64,000 bases of DNA from Rhizobium sp. 18055 (lineage in GTDB: Bacteria > Pseudomonadota > Alphaproteobacteria > Rhizobiales > Rhizobiaceae): contig NZ_CACSKD010000016.1 in NCBI RefSeq assembly GCF_902706285.1, positions 62,001 through 126,000 on the forward strand, in the 5' to 3' direction. The translations under genes were made by a program, and so were the position numbers. Shown in pieces: positions 16,523 through 25,012 of the stretch. Numbering within the stretch: the first letter of the stretch is position 1; each line of letters opens with the position of its first letter. The notes under the pieces are model-generated. The model ran no database searches. It had not been told where the DNA came from and worked only from the letters and a program-made list of their open reading frames with translations.

Positions 16523-17728
16523 ATGAACAGACCACTTGTCGTCATTTTTACCGCTATCGTGCTCGATGCCATCGGCATCGGCCTTATCTTTCCCATTTTG
16601 CCGTCGCTGCTGCAGGAGGTGACACAAGCCCGGAACGTGGCGTCCTACATCGGCATCATGACTGCGCTTTACGCCACCATGCAGTTCGTTTTCGCACCGG
16701 TGCTCGGGTCGTTGAGCGATCGTCTCGGGCGGCGCCCGGTGCTGTTGATTTCGCTCGCCGGTGCTGCCGTCAACTACCTGTTTCTGGCCTTCGCGCCCAG
16801 TCTGTGGATGCTGCTGCTTGGCCGTGCCATTGCCGGGATCACCAGTGCCAACGTCTCCGTGGCGTCGGCCTACATCACCGACATATCGCCGCAGGACAAG
16901 CGCGCCCGGCGCTTCGGCCTCGTCAACGCGATGTTCGGCATCGGTTTCATCATCGGCCCCGTGCTCGGCGGCGCGTTGGGTGACTATTGGCTAAGGCTGC
17001 CGTTTGTGGCAGCCGCCGTGCTGAACGGCTGCAATCTACTGCTGGCGTTCTTCATGCTGCCGGAATCGCGCAGGCCGACGCGCGAGAAGATCGATCTCGC
17101 GGCGCTGAACCCGCTGCGACCGCTGCGCTGGGTCTTCTCGATGAAGAGCCTGCTGCCGATCGTCGCCATCTTCTTCGTCTTCAGTGCCACCGGCGAGGTC
17201 TACGGCACCTGCTGGGCGCTGTGGGGCAGCGACACCTTCGCGTGGAACGGGCTGTGGATCGGCTTTTCGCTCGGCACGTTCGGCGTCTGCCAGACGCTGG
17301 CCCAGGCTTTTCTCCCAGGCCCTGCCGTGTCGCTGCTCGGCGAGCGCGGTGCGATTTTGACCGGCGTCGCCAGCGCCTGCCTCGCCCTTGTCGTCATGGC
17401 GTTTGCCACGCAGGGCTGGATGATCTTCGCGATCATGCCGGTTTTCGCGCTTGGTGGGATCGGCGTGCCGGCGCTGCAGTCGCTGGCGACAAGGCAGGTC
17501 GACGAGAGCCAGCAGGGCCGGTTTCAGGGCGTGCTGGCGTCGGCGGTCAGCCTCGCCTCGATCGTCACGCCGCTCGGGTTCTCAAGTTTCTATTTTGTCG
17601 TCAGGCCGCATTGGCCGGGCGCCATCTGGCTGACGGTGGTTGTCGTTTACGCAATCAGCGTGCCGCTGGTGCTCGGCTTGCGGTTCAAACGGGCGGTGGC
17701 CGTCCCCCGCGCAATCGAGCCTGGCTAG
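16523..17728 (+). CDS. MFS drug:H+ antiporter, TetA-like (TCR/Tet family)
   Basis: Twelve-helix major facilitator of 401 residues resembling tetracycline-efflux pumps. It begins MNRPLVVIFTAIVLDAIGIG, and motif A in the loop between helices 2 and 3 is intact (LGSLSDRLGRRPVLL). Helix 5 carries the antiporter motif region (GLVNAMFGIGFIIGPVLGG). The ATG at 16523 was chosen; an in-frame TTG lies 21 bp upstream. No tetR lies beside it, so this is a Tet-like pump by family only and real substrates are unknown. Confidence 0.88.
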   Translation: MNRPLVVIFTAIVLDAIGIGLIFPILPSLLQEVTQARNVASYIGIMTALYATMQFVFAPVLGSLSDRLGRRPVLLISLAGAAVNYLFLAFAPSLWMLLLGRAIAGITSANVSVASAYITDISPQDKRARRFGLVNAMFGIGFIIGPVLGGALGDYWLRLPFVAAAVLNGCNLLLAFFMLPESRRPTREKIDLAALNPLRPLRWVFSMKSLLPIVAIFFVFSATGEVYGTCWALWGSDTFAWNGLWIGFSLGTFGVCQTLAQAFLPGPAVSLLGERGAILTGVASACLALVVMAFATQGWMIFAIMPVFALGGIGVPALQSLATRQVDESQQGRFQGVLASAVSLASIVTPLGFSSFYFVVRPHWPGAIWLTVVVVYAISVPLVLGLRFKRAVAVPRAIEPG

Positions 17729-17827
17729 ATCATTGTCCGGAATTCCGAACAGCCCGTGCGGATTGTATCCGGTTATCGCGTGAACAAAGCTGGCCTATGT
17801 CTTGTTCATCTTAAACGGAGGCAGATC

Positions 17828-18706
17828 ATGTCCAATCTCGAAAAGTCCGGTACTTTCACGCTTGGTGACCGCACGGTGAAGCGGCTCGGCTACGGCGCGA
17901 TGCAGCTCGCCGGCAAGGGCGTTTTCGGCCCGCCAAAGGATCGCGCCGAGGCGGTCGCCGTGCTGCGCGAAGCGGTGGAAAGCGGCGTCGATCATATCGA
18001 TACCAGCGATTTCTACGGTCCGCATGTGACCAATCAGATCATCAGGGAGGCGCTGCATCCCTATGCCGACGATCTGGTGATCGTCACCAAGATCGGCGCC
18101 ACGCGCGGTGCAGATGCATCGTGGAACCCGGCCTTCTCGAGGGACGCGCTGACCAGGGCCGTTCATGACAACCTCGACAATCTCGGGCTCGACGTGATCG
18201 AGGTGGTCAATCTGCGGGCCATGTTCGATGTCCATGGTCCGGCCGAAGGATCGCTCGAAGAGCCGCTGACGGCGCTTGCCGAGCTGCAGCGCCAGGGCCT
18301 GGTCAAGCATATCGGCCTGTCGAATGTCACCGCAAAGCAGATCGCCGAGGGGCGCAAGATCACCGAGATCGTCTGCGTTCAGAACCAGTACAACCTTGCC
18401 CACCGCGAAGATGATGCGCTGATCGAACAGCTCGCTTCAGAAGGCACCGCCTATGTGCCGTTCTTCCCGCTCGGCGGCTTCTCGCCGCTGCAGTCTTCGA
18501 CGCTTTCTGAAGTTGCCGCTACGCTCGGCGCGACGCCGCTGCAGGTGGCGCTTGCCTGGCTGCTGCAACGGGCGCCGAATATCCTGCTGATCCCCGGCAC
18601 CTCGTCGCGCGGGCATCTCCGCGAAAATTTGGCAGTCGCCGACCTCGTCCTGCCGGTCGATGCCATTGCCAGGCTCGACGGCGTGGCGGCTGCCAAGGCT
18701 GCCTGA
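17828..18706 (+). CDS. Aldo/keto reductase-family oxidoreductase
   Basis: NADPH-dependent reductase of 292 residues with a (beta/alpha)8 barrel. The active-site region DHIDTSDFYGPHVTNQ holds the Asp and Tyr of the tetrad, IVTKIGATRG the Lys, and a His-equivalent region follows in VVNLRAMFDVHG. The C-terminal cofactor site is LLIPGTSSRGHLRENLA. The GGAGG ribosome-binding site at 17817-17821 fixes the ATG. Stand-alone promoter in a 99-bp gap. Physiological substrate unknown. Confidence 0.92.
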   Translation: MSNLEKSGTFTLGDRTVKRLGYGAMQLAGKGVFGPPKDRAEAVAVLREAVESGVDHIDTSDFYGPHVTNQIIREALHPYADDLVIVTKIGATRGADASWNPAFSRDALTRAVHDNLDNLGLDVIEVVNLRAMFDVHGPAEGSLEEPLTALAELQRQGLVKHIGLSNVTAKQIAEGRKITEIVCVQNQYNLAHREDDALIEQLASEGTAYVPFFPLGGFSPLQSSTLSEVAATLGATPLQVALAWLLQRAPNILLIPGTSSRGHLRENLAVADLVLPVDAIARLDGVAAAKAA

Positions 18707-18880
18707 CAAGATGGTTTCAACAGGACGCACCCGCAGGGCTGGTTGCCCTGCGGGTGCGGATTGCTCGCGCAGAACTCCCGGGAGATCGCCGGCCTCTGTC
18801 TTTTTCTCTGTCCACCCTTTGGCACAACCCGCCCGGACACCTACATAGACCTGTCCTTCCAACCACCGACAGGCCGCGCC

Positions 18881-19876
18881 ATGGTTCCCTTCTCGATCCT
18901 CGATCTTTCACCGATTGCCGAAGGCAGCACGATCACGCAATCGTTGAAGAGTTCGGCGCGGATGGCGCAGAAGGCGGAGGAATTCGGCTACAACAGGTTC
19001 TGGCTGGCCGAGCATCACGGCATGCCCGGCATCGCCAGTGCGGCAACCGCCGTCGTCATCGGCCATGTCGGGGCGGCGACGAAGCGGATCAGGATCGGGT
19101 CGGGCGGCATCATGCTGCCGAACCACTCGCCGCTTGTCATTGCCGAGCAGTTCGGAACGCTGGAGGCGCTGTTTCCGGGGCGTGTCGATCTCGGGCTCGG
19201 GCGGGCGCCGGGAACCGACATGCGCACCGCGCAGGCGCTGCGGCGCAATCTCGATGCCGGCAGCTTTCCCAACGATGTGGTCGAGCTGCAGCAGCTGCTC
19301 GGCGCGCCGGTCGAAAACCAGGCGATCCTGGCGGTGCCGGGGATGAATTCCAATGTGCCGATCTGGCTGCTCGGCTCCAGCCTCTACAGTGCGCAGCTCG
19401 CCGGCATGCTCGGGCTGCCCTATGCCTTTGCCTCGCATTTCGCGCCGGATTCGCTGATGGAGGCGCTCGATAGCTATCGCGACCGTTTCCAGCCGTCGGC
19501 GGTGCTCGACAAGCCCTATGCGATGGTCGGCGTCATGGGCTCGGTTGCCGATACCGACGAGGAGGCCGCCTATCACTTTACCTCGGCGCAGCAGCAGTTC
19601 GTCAACCTGCGCCGCAATGTACGCGGCCAGTTCCCGCGGCCGCTTGCCGATATGGAGGGCTTCTGGTCGCCGATGGAGAAGATGACGGTGGAGCATACGC
19701 TGCGCTACGCCGTGGTCGGATCGCCGGCGACGGCGGAAGCCAAGCTCAGCGAATTCCTGCGCGATACGCAGGCCGACGAAGTGATTATCTCGATGCCTGT
19801 TCACGATATCGAGGCGCGGCTGAAGTCGGTCGAGCTGTTTGCCGGGCTCGGCAATTTCATGCGCGCTGCGGCTTGA
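18881..19876 (+). CDS. LLM-class (luciferase-like) flavin-dependent oxidoreductase
   Basis: Bacterial luciferase-like FMN monooxygenase family protein of 331 residues, of the MsnO8-like subgroup. It begins MVPFSILDLSPIAEGST and contains FWLAEHHGMPGIASAA, IGSGGIMLPNHSPLVIAEQF and GRVDLGLGRAPGTD, all typical of the group. The region before the ATG contains an inverted repeat (CAGGGCTGG/CCAGCCCTG-like, near 18733-18757) that may terminate the upstream aldo/keto reductase. No FMN reductase gene is adjacent; substrate unknown. Confidence 0.9.
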   Translation: MVPFSILDLSPIAEGSTITQSLKSSARMAQKAEEFGYNRFWLAEHHGMPGIASAATAVVIGHVGAATKRIRIGSGGIMLPNHSPLVIAEQFGTLEALFPGRVDLGLGRAPGTDMRTAQALRRNLDAGSFPNDVVELQQLLGAPVENQAILAVPGMNSNVPIWLLGSSLYSAQLAGMLGLPYAFASHFAPDSLMEALDSYRDRFQPSAVLDKPYAMVGVMGSVADTDEEAAYHFTSAQQQFVNLRRNVRGQFPRPLADMEGFWSPMEKMTVEHTLRYAVVGSPATAEAKLSEFLRDTQADEVIISMPVHDIEARLKSVELFAGLGNFMRAAA

Positions 19877-19970
19877 AGACGGGCTATCTCCCCGACAGGA
19901 CCAGCGACGTCTCCTAAAGATCGAGCTTTTATCAATATCAGCTCGCAGCACGCCGTGCCGCGGGGCTTGG

Positions 19971-20594
19971 CTATTTGACGGTCTCGCGGGGATAGACGCC
20001 CCAGAGGTTCGTCTGCCTGACGAAGCCTTCCAGATGATGGCCTGTTACCTCGACCTTGCACCAGTGGCCGTCGCAGCTGTCGATGGAAAGCCGGACCCGT
20101 GCAGCGAGCGACGCCAGCGTTGTCGCAGACGTCGTCGGTTCGGCGCGGATCGGGACGTTCGAGGCGATCCAGGGGCCGATGAGCGCGGTGCGCTTGCTGG
20201 AGAGCAAAGCGCGGTGCATCCAGCCGGAGACGCCGTCGCTGTCGCGGACCTGGCGCCAGTTGCCGTATTCGGCGGTGATCTCCAGCGGCAGGCCGGCGAC
20301 GCGGTAGATCCACTGGGTGCCGTAATCCAGCGACGGGCCGATGCGCATGCGGGCCTCGCGCGAACGCAGCGAGACGAAGCGCGGGACGCTGAGACCGGTT
20401 TCGCGTCCCCTCGGGCCTTTCGACAGCTGATCTGCGGCTACCGGCTTCTGCTGCAGCTGGCTGGCGGCGATCTCAGGGCAGGCGAGGGCCAGGCCGATGG
20501 CGCAGAAGGCCAGCGTTCTCTTCCAACCGCGGGCGAGGCGGGCCGGCGCCGGCCTCGCCTCGGTTTCTGCTGTGCGGGGCATTGTCCGCTGCAC
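19971..20594 (-). CDS. Secreted SH3-domain protein
   Basis: A 207-residue protein with a Sec-type N-terminal hydrophobic stretch (TLAFCAIGLALACPEIAAS) and two bacterial SH3 repeats: the first around ARMRIGPSLDYGTQWIY and the second around NVPIRAEPTTSATTLASL. Periplasmic SH3b domains commonly bind peptidoglycan (family knowledge). The start could also be the ATG four codons further in (20582). It lies 2 bp beyond the ialB stop on the same strand, so the two are probably co-transcribed. Confidence 0.82.
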   Translation of the reverse strand: MQRTMPRTAETEARPAPARLARGWKRTLAFCAIGLALACPEIAASQLQQKPVAADQLSKGPRGRETGLSVPRFVSLRSREARMRIGPSLDYGTQWIYRVAGLPLEITAEYGNWRQVRDSDGVSGWMHRALLSSKRTALIGPWIASNVPIRAEPTTSATTLASLAARVRLSIDSCDGHWCKVEVTGHHLEGFVRQTNLWGVYPRETVK

Positions 20595-20596
20595 GC

Positions 20597-21115
20597 TCAG
20601 TTACATTGCGCCATGCGCTTGAGGGCGGCGCTGACGCCGTTCAGCGAATAGGTGTAGCTGGTCGCCGTGCCGCGGCGCGAGACGGCATCGACCGTCATGT
20701 CGCTGCCGCCGCGCATGGAATCGATCAGGTCGGGCTCCTTGGTTTCTTCGAGAACCCAGGCGGAGGTGCCCTTGGTGAACATGGTGAATTCCTTGTCGCC
20801 GATCTGCACTTTCGCGCGCGAGCCGGGCTTCAGCTCATAGCCCATGATCGCCTGCGGCTCGAAGTTGGTGCGCGAGCCCGGTGCCTTGCCGATGACGAAA
20901 TAGTTGCGACCGTGATCGACGGCAGCAGGCTGCATGGTCTTCGGCACTGTCAGGATATAGCACACCGTCTTGCCCGATCGGTCGTAGGAATAGACGCCCC
21001 AGTCGTTGAACTGCTTGACCATGGATGGCTGTGCATGGGCTGCAGATGTGCCGGCAACGGTGCCTGAAAGCATGGCTGCGAGTGCGAAGGAGAGCGAAAG
21101 GGCTAGTTTTTTCAT
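20597..21115 (-). CDS. Invasion-associated locus B (IalB) family protein
   Basis: Exported protein of 172 residues with a clean signal peptide ending in AHAQP, followed by the IalB fold (KQFNDWGVYSYDRSGKTVCY, NYFVIGKAPGSRTNFEPQ) and a C-terminal Cys. IalB was named from Bartonella erythrocyte invasion, but homologues are common in non-invasive rhizobia, where the role is unknown. First gene of a two-gene set with the SH3 protein. Confidence 0.87.
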   Translation of the reverse strand: MKKLALSLSFALAAMLSGTVAGTSAAHAQPSMVKQFNDWGVYSYDRSGKTVCYILTVPKTMQPAAVDHGRNYFVIGKAPGSRTNFEPQAIMGYELKPGSRAKVQIGDKEFTMFTKGTSAWVLEETKEPDLIDSMRGGSDMTVDAVSRRGTATSYTYSLNGVSAALKRMAQCN

Positions 21116-21293
21116 GGGTCGATTTCCCGCCGAGAGATGTAAGTGAGGCTGGCCTTGAGGCAGACCGGCTGGAGCGAATGCGGCGCATTCAAAGCGGGCA
21201 GGGTTACCGAGAGCTTAACAAGGGGCTGCAGTTCACGGACGTGTTACCTGATGGCGGCAGGTTGTGAGAATTGGCGCGGCTGCGCCTGTGGAC

Positions 21294-21329
21294 AAAAAAA
21301 GCCGGCCGCGTTTCCGGGGCCGGCTTTTT
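21294..21329 (-). terminator. Rho-independent terminator downstream of yebC
   Basis: The arms AAAAAGCCGGCC and GGCCGGCTTTTT (21296-21307 and 21318-21329) form a perfect 12-bp stem with a 10-base loop. Runs of T follow on both strands, so it can work in either direction; yebC is the only gene reading into it. Confidence 0.9.
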
Positions 21330-21348
21330 GAAACGGATAAGAGGCGGA

Positions 21349-22095
21349 TCAAGCCGAGAGCTTGGCCAGCACTTCCTCGGAGACTTCGAAGTTCGAGAAG
21401 ACGTTCTGCACGTCGTCGTCGTCTTCGAGGCTGTCGATCAGCTTCAGCAGCGACTGGGCGCGTTCTTCATCGACGGGAATGTTGTTCTGGGCCCGCCAGA
21501 CCGACTTGACGGTCTCGGCTTCGCCAAGCGTCGCTTCGAGCGCCTTGGAGACTTCGCCGATCGATTCGAAGGCGCAGGTGATGTAGTGGCCTTCTTCGTC
21601 GCTCTCGACGTCGTCGGCACCGGCTTCGATCGCCGCTTCCATCATCTTGTCGGCATCGCCTGCCGACAGCTTGTAGCCGATTTCGCCGACATGGTCGAAG
21701 GAGAAGGACACAGAGCCGGTTTCGCCCAGTGCGCCGCCGGCCTTGGTGAAGATCGAGCGGACGTTGGAGGCGGTGCGGTTGCGGTTGTCGGTCAGGGCTT
21801 CGACGATGATCGCGGTGCCGCCCGGGCCGTAGCCCTCGTAGCGCACTTCATCGTAGTTCTCGCCATCAGCGCCGGCAGCCTTCTTGATGGCGCGGTCGAT
21901 GTTGTCCTTCGGCATCGACTGGGCCTTGGCGTTCTGGATCGCCAGGCGCAGGCGCGCGTTCATCGTCGGGTCGGGAAGACCGGCCTTGGCGGCAACGGTG
22001 ATTTCGCGTGCGAGCTTGGAGAACATTTTCGAACGCACGGAATCCTGACGGCCCTTGCGATGCATGATGTTTTTAAACTGTGAATGGCCAGCCAT
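21349..22095 (-). CDS. yebC: YebC/PmpR-family protein
   Basis: A 248-residue member of the universal YebC/PmpR family, described as a DNA-binding regulator and more recently linked to relief of ribosome stalling (family knowledge). It starts MAGHSQFKNIMHRKGRQD at 22095; an in-frame upstream codon adds only five residues. Conserved segments GLPDPTMNARLRLAIQNAK and YEGYGPGGTAIIVE are present. In many bacteria yebC lies directly before ruvC; here about 11 kb of unrelated genes separate them. Confidence 0.95.
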   Translation of the reverse strand: MAGHSQFKNIMHRKGRQDSVRSKMFSKLAREITVAAKAGLPDPTMNARLRLAIQNAKAQSMPKDNIDRAIKKAAGADGENYDEVRYEGYGPGGTAIIVEALTDNRNRTASNVRSIFTKAGGALGETGSVSFSFDHVGEIGYKLSAGDADKMMEAAIEAGADDVESDEEGHYITCAFESIGEVSKALEATLGEAETVKSVWRAQNNIPVDEERAQSLLKLIDSLEDDDDVQNVFSNFEVSEEVLAKLSA

Positions 22096-22207
22096 GGCAC
22101 CCCTGTTCACGTCTTATTGTCGGAATGGGCCGCCTTATAGGAGCGAAACGGGGCGTGTTCAAGGGAAAAGCGGCGGATCGGGCGGGTGCCGCAAATGCTG
22201 CGCCGCG

Positions 22208-22690
22208 TCAATCGACGGTGTAGCGCCTGCGGCTGGCGAAGAAGCCGTGGGCATCGTTACGGCGGCAGGTGAGGCCGCTCTCGGCCGAGCTGCAGGTGAA
22301 GGGACCTGCGTGCCAGCGCTCGCCGTAGCCGAGCACGTTGACATCGCTGCAGCAACCGCTGTCACCTTCCATCTCGAACAGGAAGGCCTTGCCCGAGGCC
22401 GACAGGATCAACCGGACGTGCTTCGGTTCGATGCGATCGCAGCCGAGTTCGGGGCCACCGTCGTCGGGTGTATAATCATCGCTGCCGCCCTTCGGGATAA
22501 AGGTGCAGCCGATGTTCTTCGATGGCGTCACGAAGACGATCTGGCCGTTTTCCTCTGGCATGAAGCTGCGGTCGGCGGCCAGCGCCTGCAATGCCGATGC
22601 CAGAGAAAAGGCCAGAGAAACCCCAAGGGTCAGAAAGGCTGCCATCCGCATGATGATCCCCATGTCCTCAGATGCTGCGGACCGTAGCAT
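22208..22690 (-). CDS. Secreted Cys-rich hypothetical protein (DUF6636-like)
   Basis: About 147-160 residues depending on the start (ATG at 22690, 22663 or 22651; the last begins directly at the signal peptide MRMAAFLTLGVSLAFS). The mature part carries spaced cysteines (SKNIGCTF, ELGCDRIE, GDSGCCSD, GPFTCSSAESGLTCRRNDAH) ending GFFASRRRY. The pattern of NIGC, then GLTC and GxGFxxSR resembles a small secreted family of unknown function; the DUF name is my tentative recollection. The several Cys probably form disulphides in the periplasm. Confidence 0.7.
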   Translation of the reverse strand: MLRSAASEDMGIIMRMAAFLTLGVSLAFSLASALQALAADRSFMPEENGQIVFVTPSKNIGCTFIPKGGSDDYTPDDGGPELGCDRIEPKHVRLILSASGKAFLFEMEGDSGCCSDVNVLGYGERWHAGPFTCSSAESGLTCRRNDAHGFFASRRRYTVD

Positions 22691-22765
22691 CTGCCCGCCC
22701 GCAGGGGAACAAAGCCGCCAAGCTCACGTTTCAACCACGGACCAATCGAAACAGAAGGAAGTGCT

Positions 22766-23269
22766 ATGGCTAGTTTCAACGAGGCGCGGGAACACCCGGC
22801 ACGCCAGCTCTGGGATCAGGTCAACGAGATTCACGCCGGCATGCTCGGCGTCGATGGCGTCGACATGCATATGCAGCCGATGGCGCCGCATGCCGATGAG
22901 AAGACCAACACCATCTGGTTCTACACCAAAACCGATGCCGATATCGTTCGGTCGATCAAATCAGGCGCACGGGCGCATTTCTGCGTGGTCGGCAAGGATC
23001 ACGATTATCACGCCTGCCTCGCCGGCAAGATCGAGGTGCGGCCCGATCACGCAAAGATCGAGGAATACTGGAACTCGGTGGTCTCGGCCTGGTACGAGGA
23101 CGGTAAGAAGGACCCGAAGCTGACGATGCTCGCCATGCATGTCGATGACGCCGAAATCTGGGTCTCGACCGGCAGCAAGCTGAAATTCGGCTGGGAAATC
23201 GCCAAGGCGAACCTCGATGATGAGAAGATGCCCGACGTCGGCGTTCGGCAGCATCTGCAGTTCGCCTGA
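22766..23269 (+). CDS. Pyridoxamine 5'-phosphate oxidase-family (general stress protein 26-like) protein
   Basis: Split-barrel flavin-binding family protein of 167 residues. Segments NTIWFYTKTDADIVRSI, ARAHFCVVGKDHDYHACLAG and VSAWYEDGKKDPKLTMLA match the general-stress FMN-binding branch. GAAGGAAG precedes the ATG. It probably binds FMN or F420-like cofactor; a true PdxH role is unlikely at this length. Monocistronic. Confidence 0.85.
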   Translation: MASFNEAREHPARQLWDQVNEIHAGMLGVDGVDMHMQPMAPHADEKTNTIWFYTKTDADIVRSIKSGARAHFCVVGKDHDYHACLAGKIEVRPDHAKIEEYWNSVVSAWYEDGKKDPKLTMLAMHVDDAEIWVSTGSKLKFGWEIAKANLDDEKMPDVGVRQHLQFA

Positions 23270-23412
23270 GGTCTGAGGGGAGATGACGATAGGCTCGGGG
23301 GCGTCGGCTTCCGGGCTTTTTTTGTCGCTTCATTTTGGCTCGCAAGCGGGCGCCGGATTTGACGCAATCGAGCCGCTGGCTTATCTTCGTATTACAAATG
23401 GAGGTAAAAACG

Positions 23413-23673
23413 ATGGCCGATCGTGAACTTTCCGATCCGATTACAATGCGCCTACCTGCTGATGTGCTGTCCGAAATCGAAGAGATCGCCGGCATTTGCG
23501 ATCGCAGCAGAAGCTGGGTTTTCGTCCGTGCGCTCAAATCCTACCTCGCAGCCGAAGGTCGTGAAATCATCGAGCTGGACAGAGCCCGGCGCGATGTGGA
23601 TGCCGGGCTCGGAAGCGATTTCGACGATGTGCTCGACGAGGTTGATGCCATCGCCAAGGGTGCCGTCGCGTGA
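23413..23673 (+). CDS. Ribbon-helix-helix antitoxin (ParD/RelB-like)
   Basis: An 86-residue CopG/RHH protein: the ribbon SDPITMRLPADVLSEIEEIA is followed by helices with RSRSWVFVRALKSYL, and an acidic C-terminus binds the toxin. GGAGG sits 8 bp before the ATG at 23413. It overlaps the downstream toxin start by 4 bp (GTGA). RHH antitoxins repress their own operon (family knowledge). Confidence 0.85.
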   Translation: MADRELSDPITMRLPADVLSEIEEIAGICDRSRSWVFVRALKSYLAAEGREIIELDRARRDVDAGLGSDFDDVLDEVDAIAKGAVA

Positions 23674-24005
23674 AGGTCATTCTCTCGCCAACAGCCAGAG
23701 AATACGTCAAGTCCGAAGCGCTATATCTGAAGTCCAAGAGCAGCAGGGCCGCTCAATCGTTTGCCGATGACCTGAAACGGCTGCGTCAGGGACTTGGTCG
23801 CTTCTCCCGAATGGGACGAGCAACGGAGGAGATGCCGGTTCCTGGCATTCTAAGGTTTGTCATGGGGCCGTATCTTGTCGATTACGAAATCAGACCGGAG
23901 GCAATCATCATTTTCTCGATCCGCCATGGCCGTGAACGGCCACCGGGTGTTGATGTCAATGTTGATTTCGATCACGAAGAACGAGATGGCGGCGATGGCG
24001 AGTGA
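23670..24005 (+). CDS. RelE/ParE-family toxin
   Basis: Toxin of 111 residues starting at GTG 23670, overlapping the antitoxin stop. It begins VILSPTAREYVKSEALYLK and has the C-terminal barrel strands FVMGPYLVDYEIRPEAIIIF ending SIRHGRERPP, where the conserved Arg/His cluster of ParE/RelE proteins lies. The tail after residue 95 (Asp/Glu-rich) is longer than usual. Whether it poisons gyrase (ParE) or cuts mRNA (RelE) cannot be told. Third TA pair in the window. Confidence 0.83.
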   Translation: MKVILSPTAREYVKSEALYLKSKSSRAAQSFADDLKRLRQGLGRFSRMGRATEEMPVPGILRFVMGPYLVDYEIRPEAIIIFSIRHGRERPPGVDVNVDFDHEERDGGDGE

Positions 24006-24037
24006 AGAAATCCTCCTGTCGCTTTGACCGTGAACAT

Positions 24038-24898
24038 CTACTGCATCCCCTTGGCCACATAGATCAGCGGTTTCCGCGGCAGCGTCCGCATCGAGACGCT
24101 GATGCTGTTGGTCGGCGCGTAGGTGACGTCGAAATCCGGGCCGAACAGGGCGAGGAAGCTTTGTAGCGGCCTTGGCTGGTGCATCGGCAGGATCAGCGAG
24201 GAGCGCAGGCGCTTGATGATCCGGCTCATGCTGTCGGCACCCATGGTCAAGCCGCCATCGACCGGGACCATGACGATGTCGAGCCGGCCGATCTCGGTAT
24301 AGTGGGCGTCGGTCAGTTCGTAATGCAGGTGGCCGAGATGGCCGATGCAGAGGCCGGCAACCTCGAAGATGAAAATCGAGTTGCCATCCGGCTGCGGCCC
24401 GCCATAGCCGCTGCGGATGTCGGTCGTGACGTTGCGGATGTAGGTGTCGCCGACGACGGTGTCGATTTTCGCCTTTTCGCCCGGCACGTCGCTCCAGCCG
24501 TGCAGCACGGATTTGATCGCCGGGTCCGGCGTCAGCGTATAGTGCGAGGAATGTGCGCGGTTCATCGTTGCCACCATCGGCGGCTGCGGCGTCGGATACC
24601 AGCCGCTGTAATCGGTGGCGATGGTGATGCCGCCTGGTGTTTCGATCAGGAAGGTCGAGTGGCCGATATAGGTGAGGGTGACGGTTTCATCGGCGATGGC
24701 CGCAGATACGATCGGCGCCGGGCCGGAGAAACTGGCGAAGCTCGCCCTGGGGATGGATTGGGCGATTGCCTGGCACTGGCTGACATTGCGGCGGGCTTCC
24801 TGGGCCTCGGCAGTGCCGGTGGCGAGCCAATCCGGCAGCAAGCCGGATAGCAGGCTCGACAGGGCCGTCATTGCGAAAACAAGAAATTGCAGCTTCAT
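24038..24898 (-). CDS. Exported MBL-fold metallo-hydrolase (UlaG-like)
   Basis: A 286-residue protein with an N-terminal signal sequence (QFLVFAMTALSSLLSGLL) and a beta-lactamase-fold domain of the UlaG/L-ascorbate-lactonase type: VTLTYIGHSTFLIETPGGI, then ATDYSGW and NRAHSSHYT in place of the usual HxHxDH, followed by CIGHLGHLHYELTD and ILPMHQ. The HxHxDH motif is thus altered to HSSHYT, although several His remain for metal binding. Substrate unknown. Stand-alone gene. Confidence 0.8.
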   Translation of the reverse strand: MKLQFLVFAMTALSSLLSGLLPDWLATGTAEAQEARRNVSQCQAIAQSIPRASFASFSGPAPIVSAAIADETVTLTYIGHSTFLIETPGGITIATDYSGWYPTPQPPMVATMNRAHSSHYTLTPDPAIKSVLHGWSDVPGEKAKIDTVVGDTYIRNVTTDIRSGYGGPQPDGNSIFIFEVAGLCIGHLGHLHYELTDAHYTEIGRLDIVMVPVDGGLTMGADSMSRIIKRLRSSLILPMHQPRPLQSFLALFGPDFDVTYAPTNSISVSMRTLPRKPLIYVAKGMQ

Positions 24899-25012
24899 GC
24901 CACGTCCCCAGCGCTCTCACTAGAGCGAAGGATGCGGCATGGGTCTTGGGCGGTCCAGATCAAATCCGGGCCGCGATGCTCACTTTTCCGTCATGCGGAT
25001 GGGGTGCCCGGT

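Noticed and set aside
16523..17728. Acquired tetracycline-resistance gene
   Set aside because: The protein is Tet-like, but no tetR, mobile element or composition shift is present; a native MFS pump is more likely.
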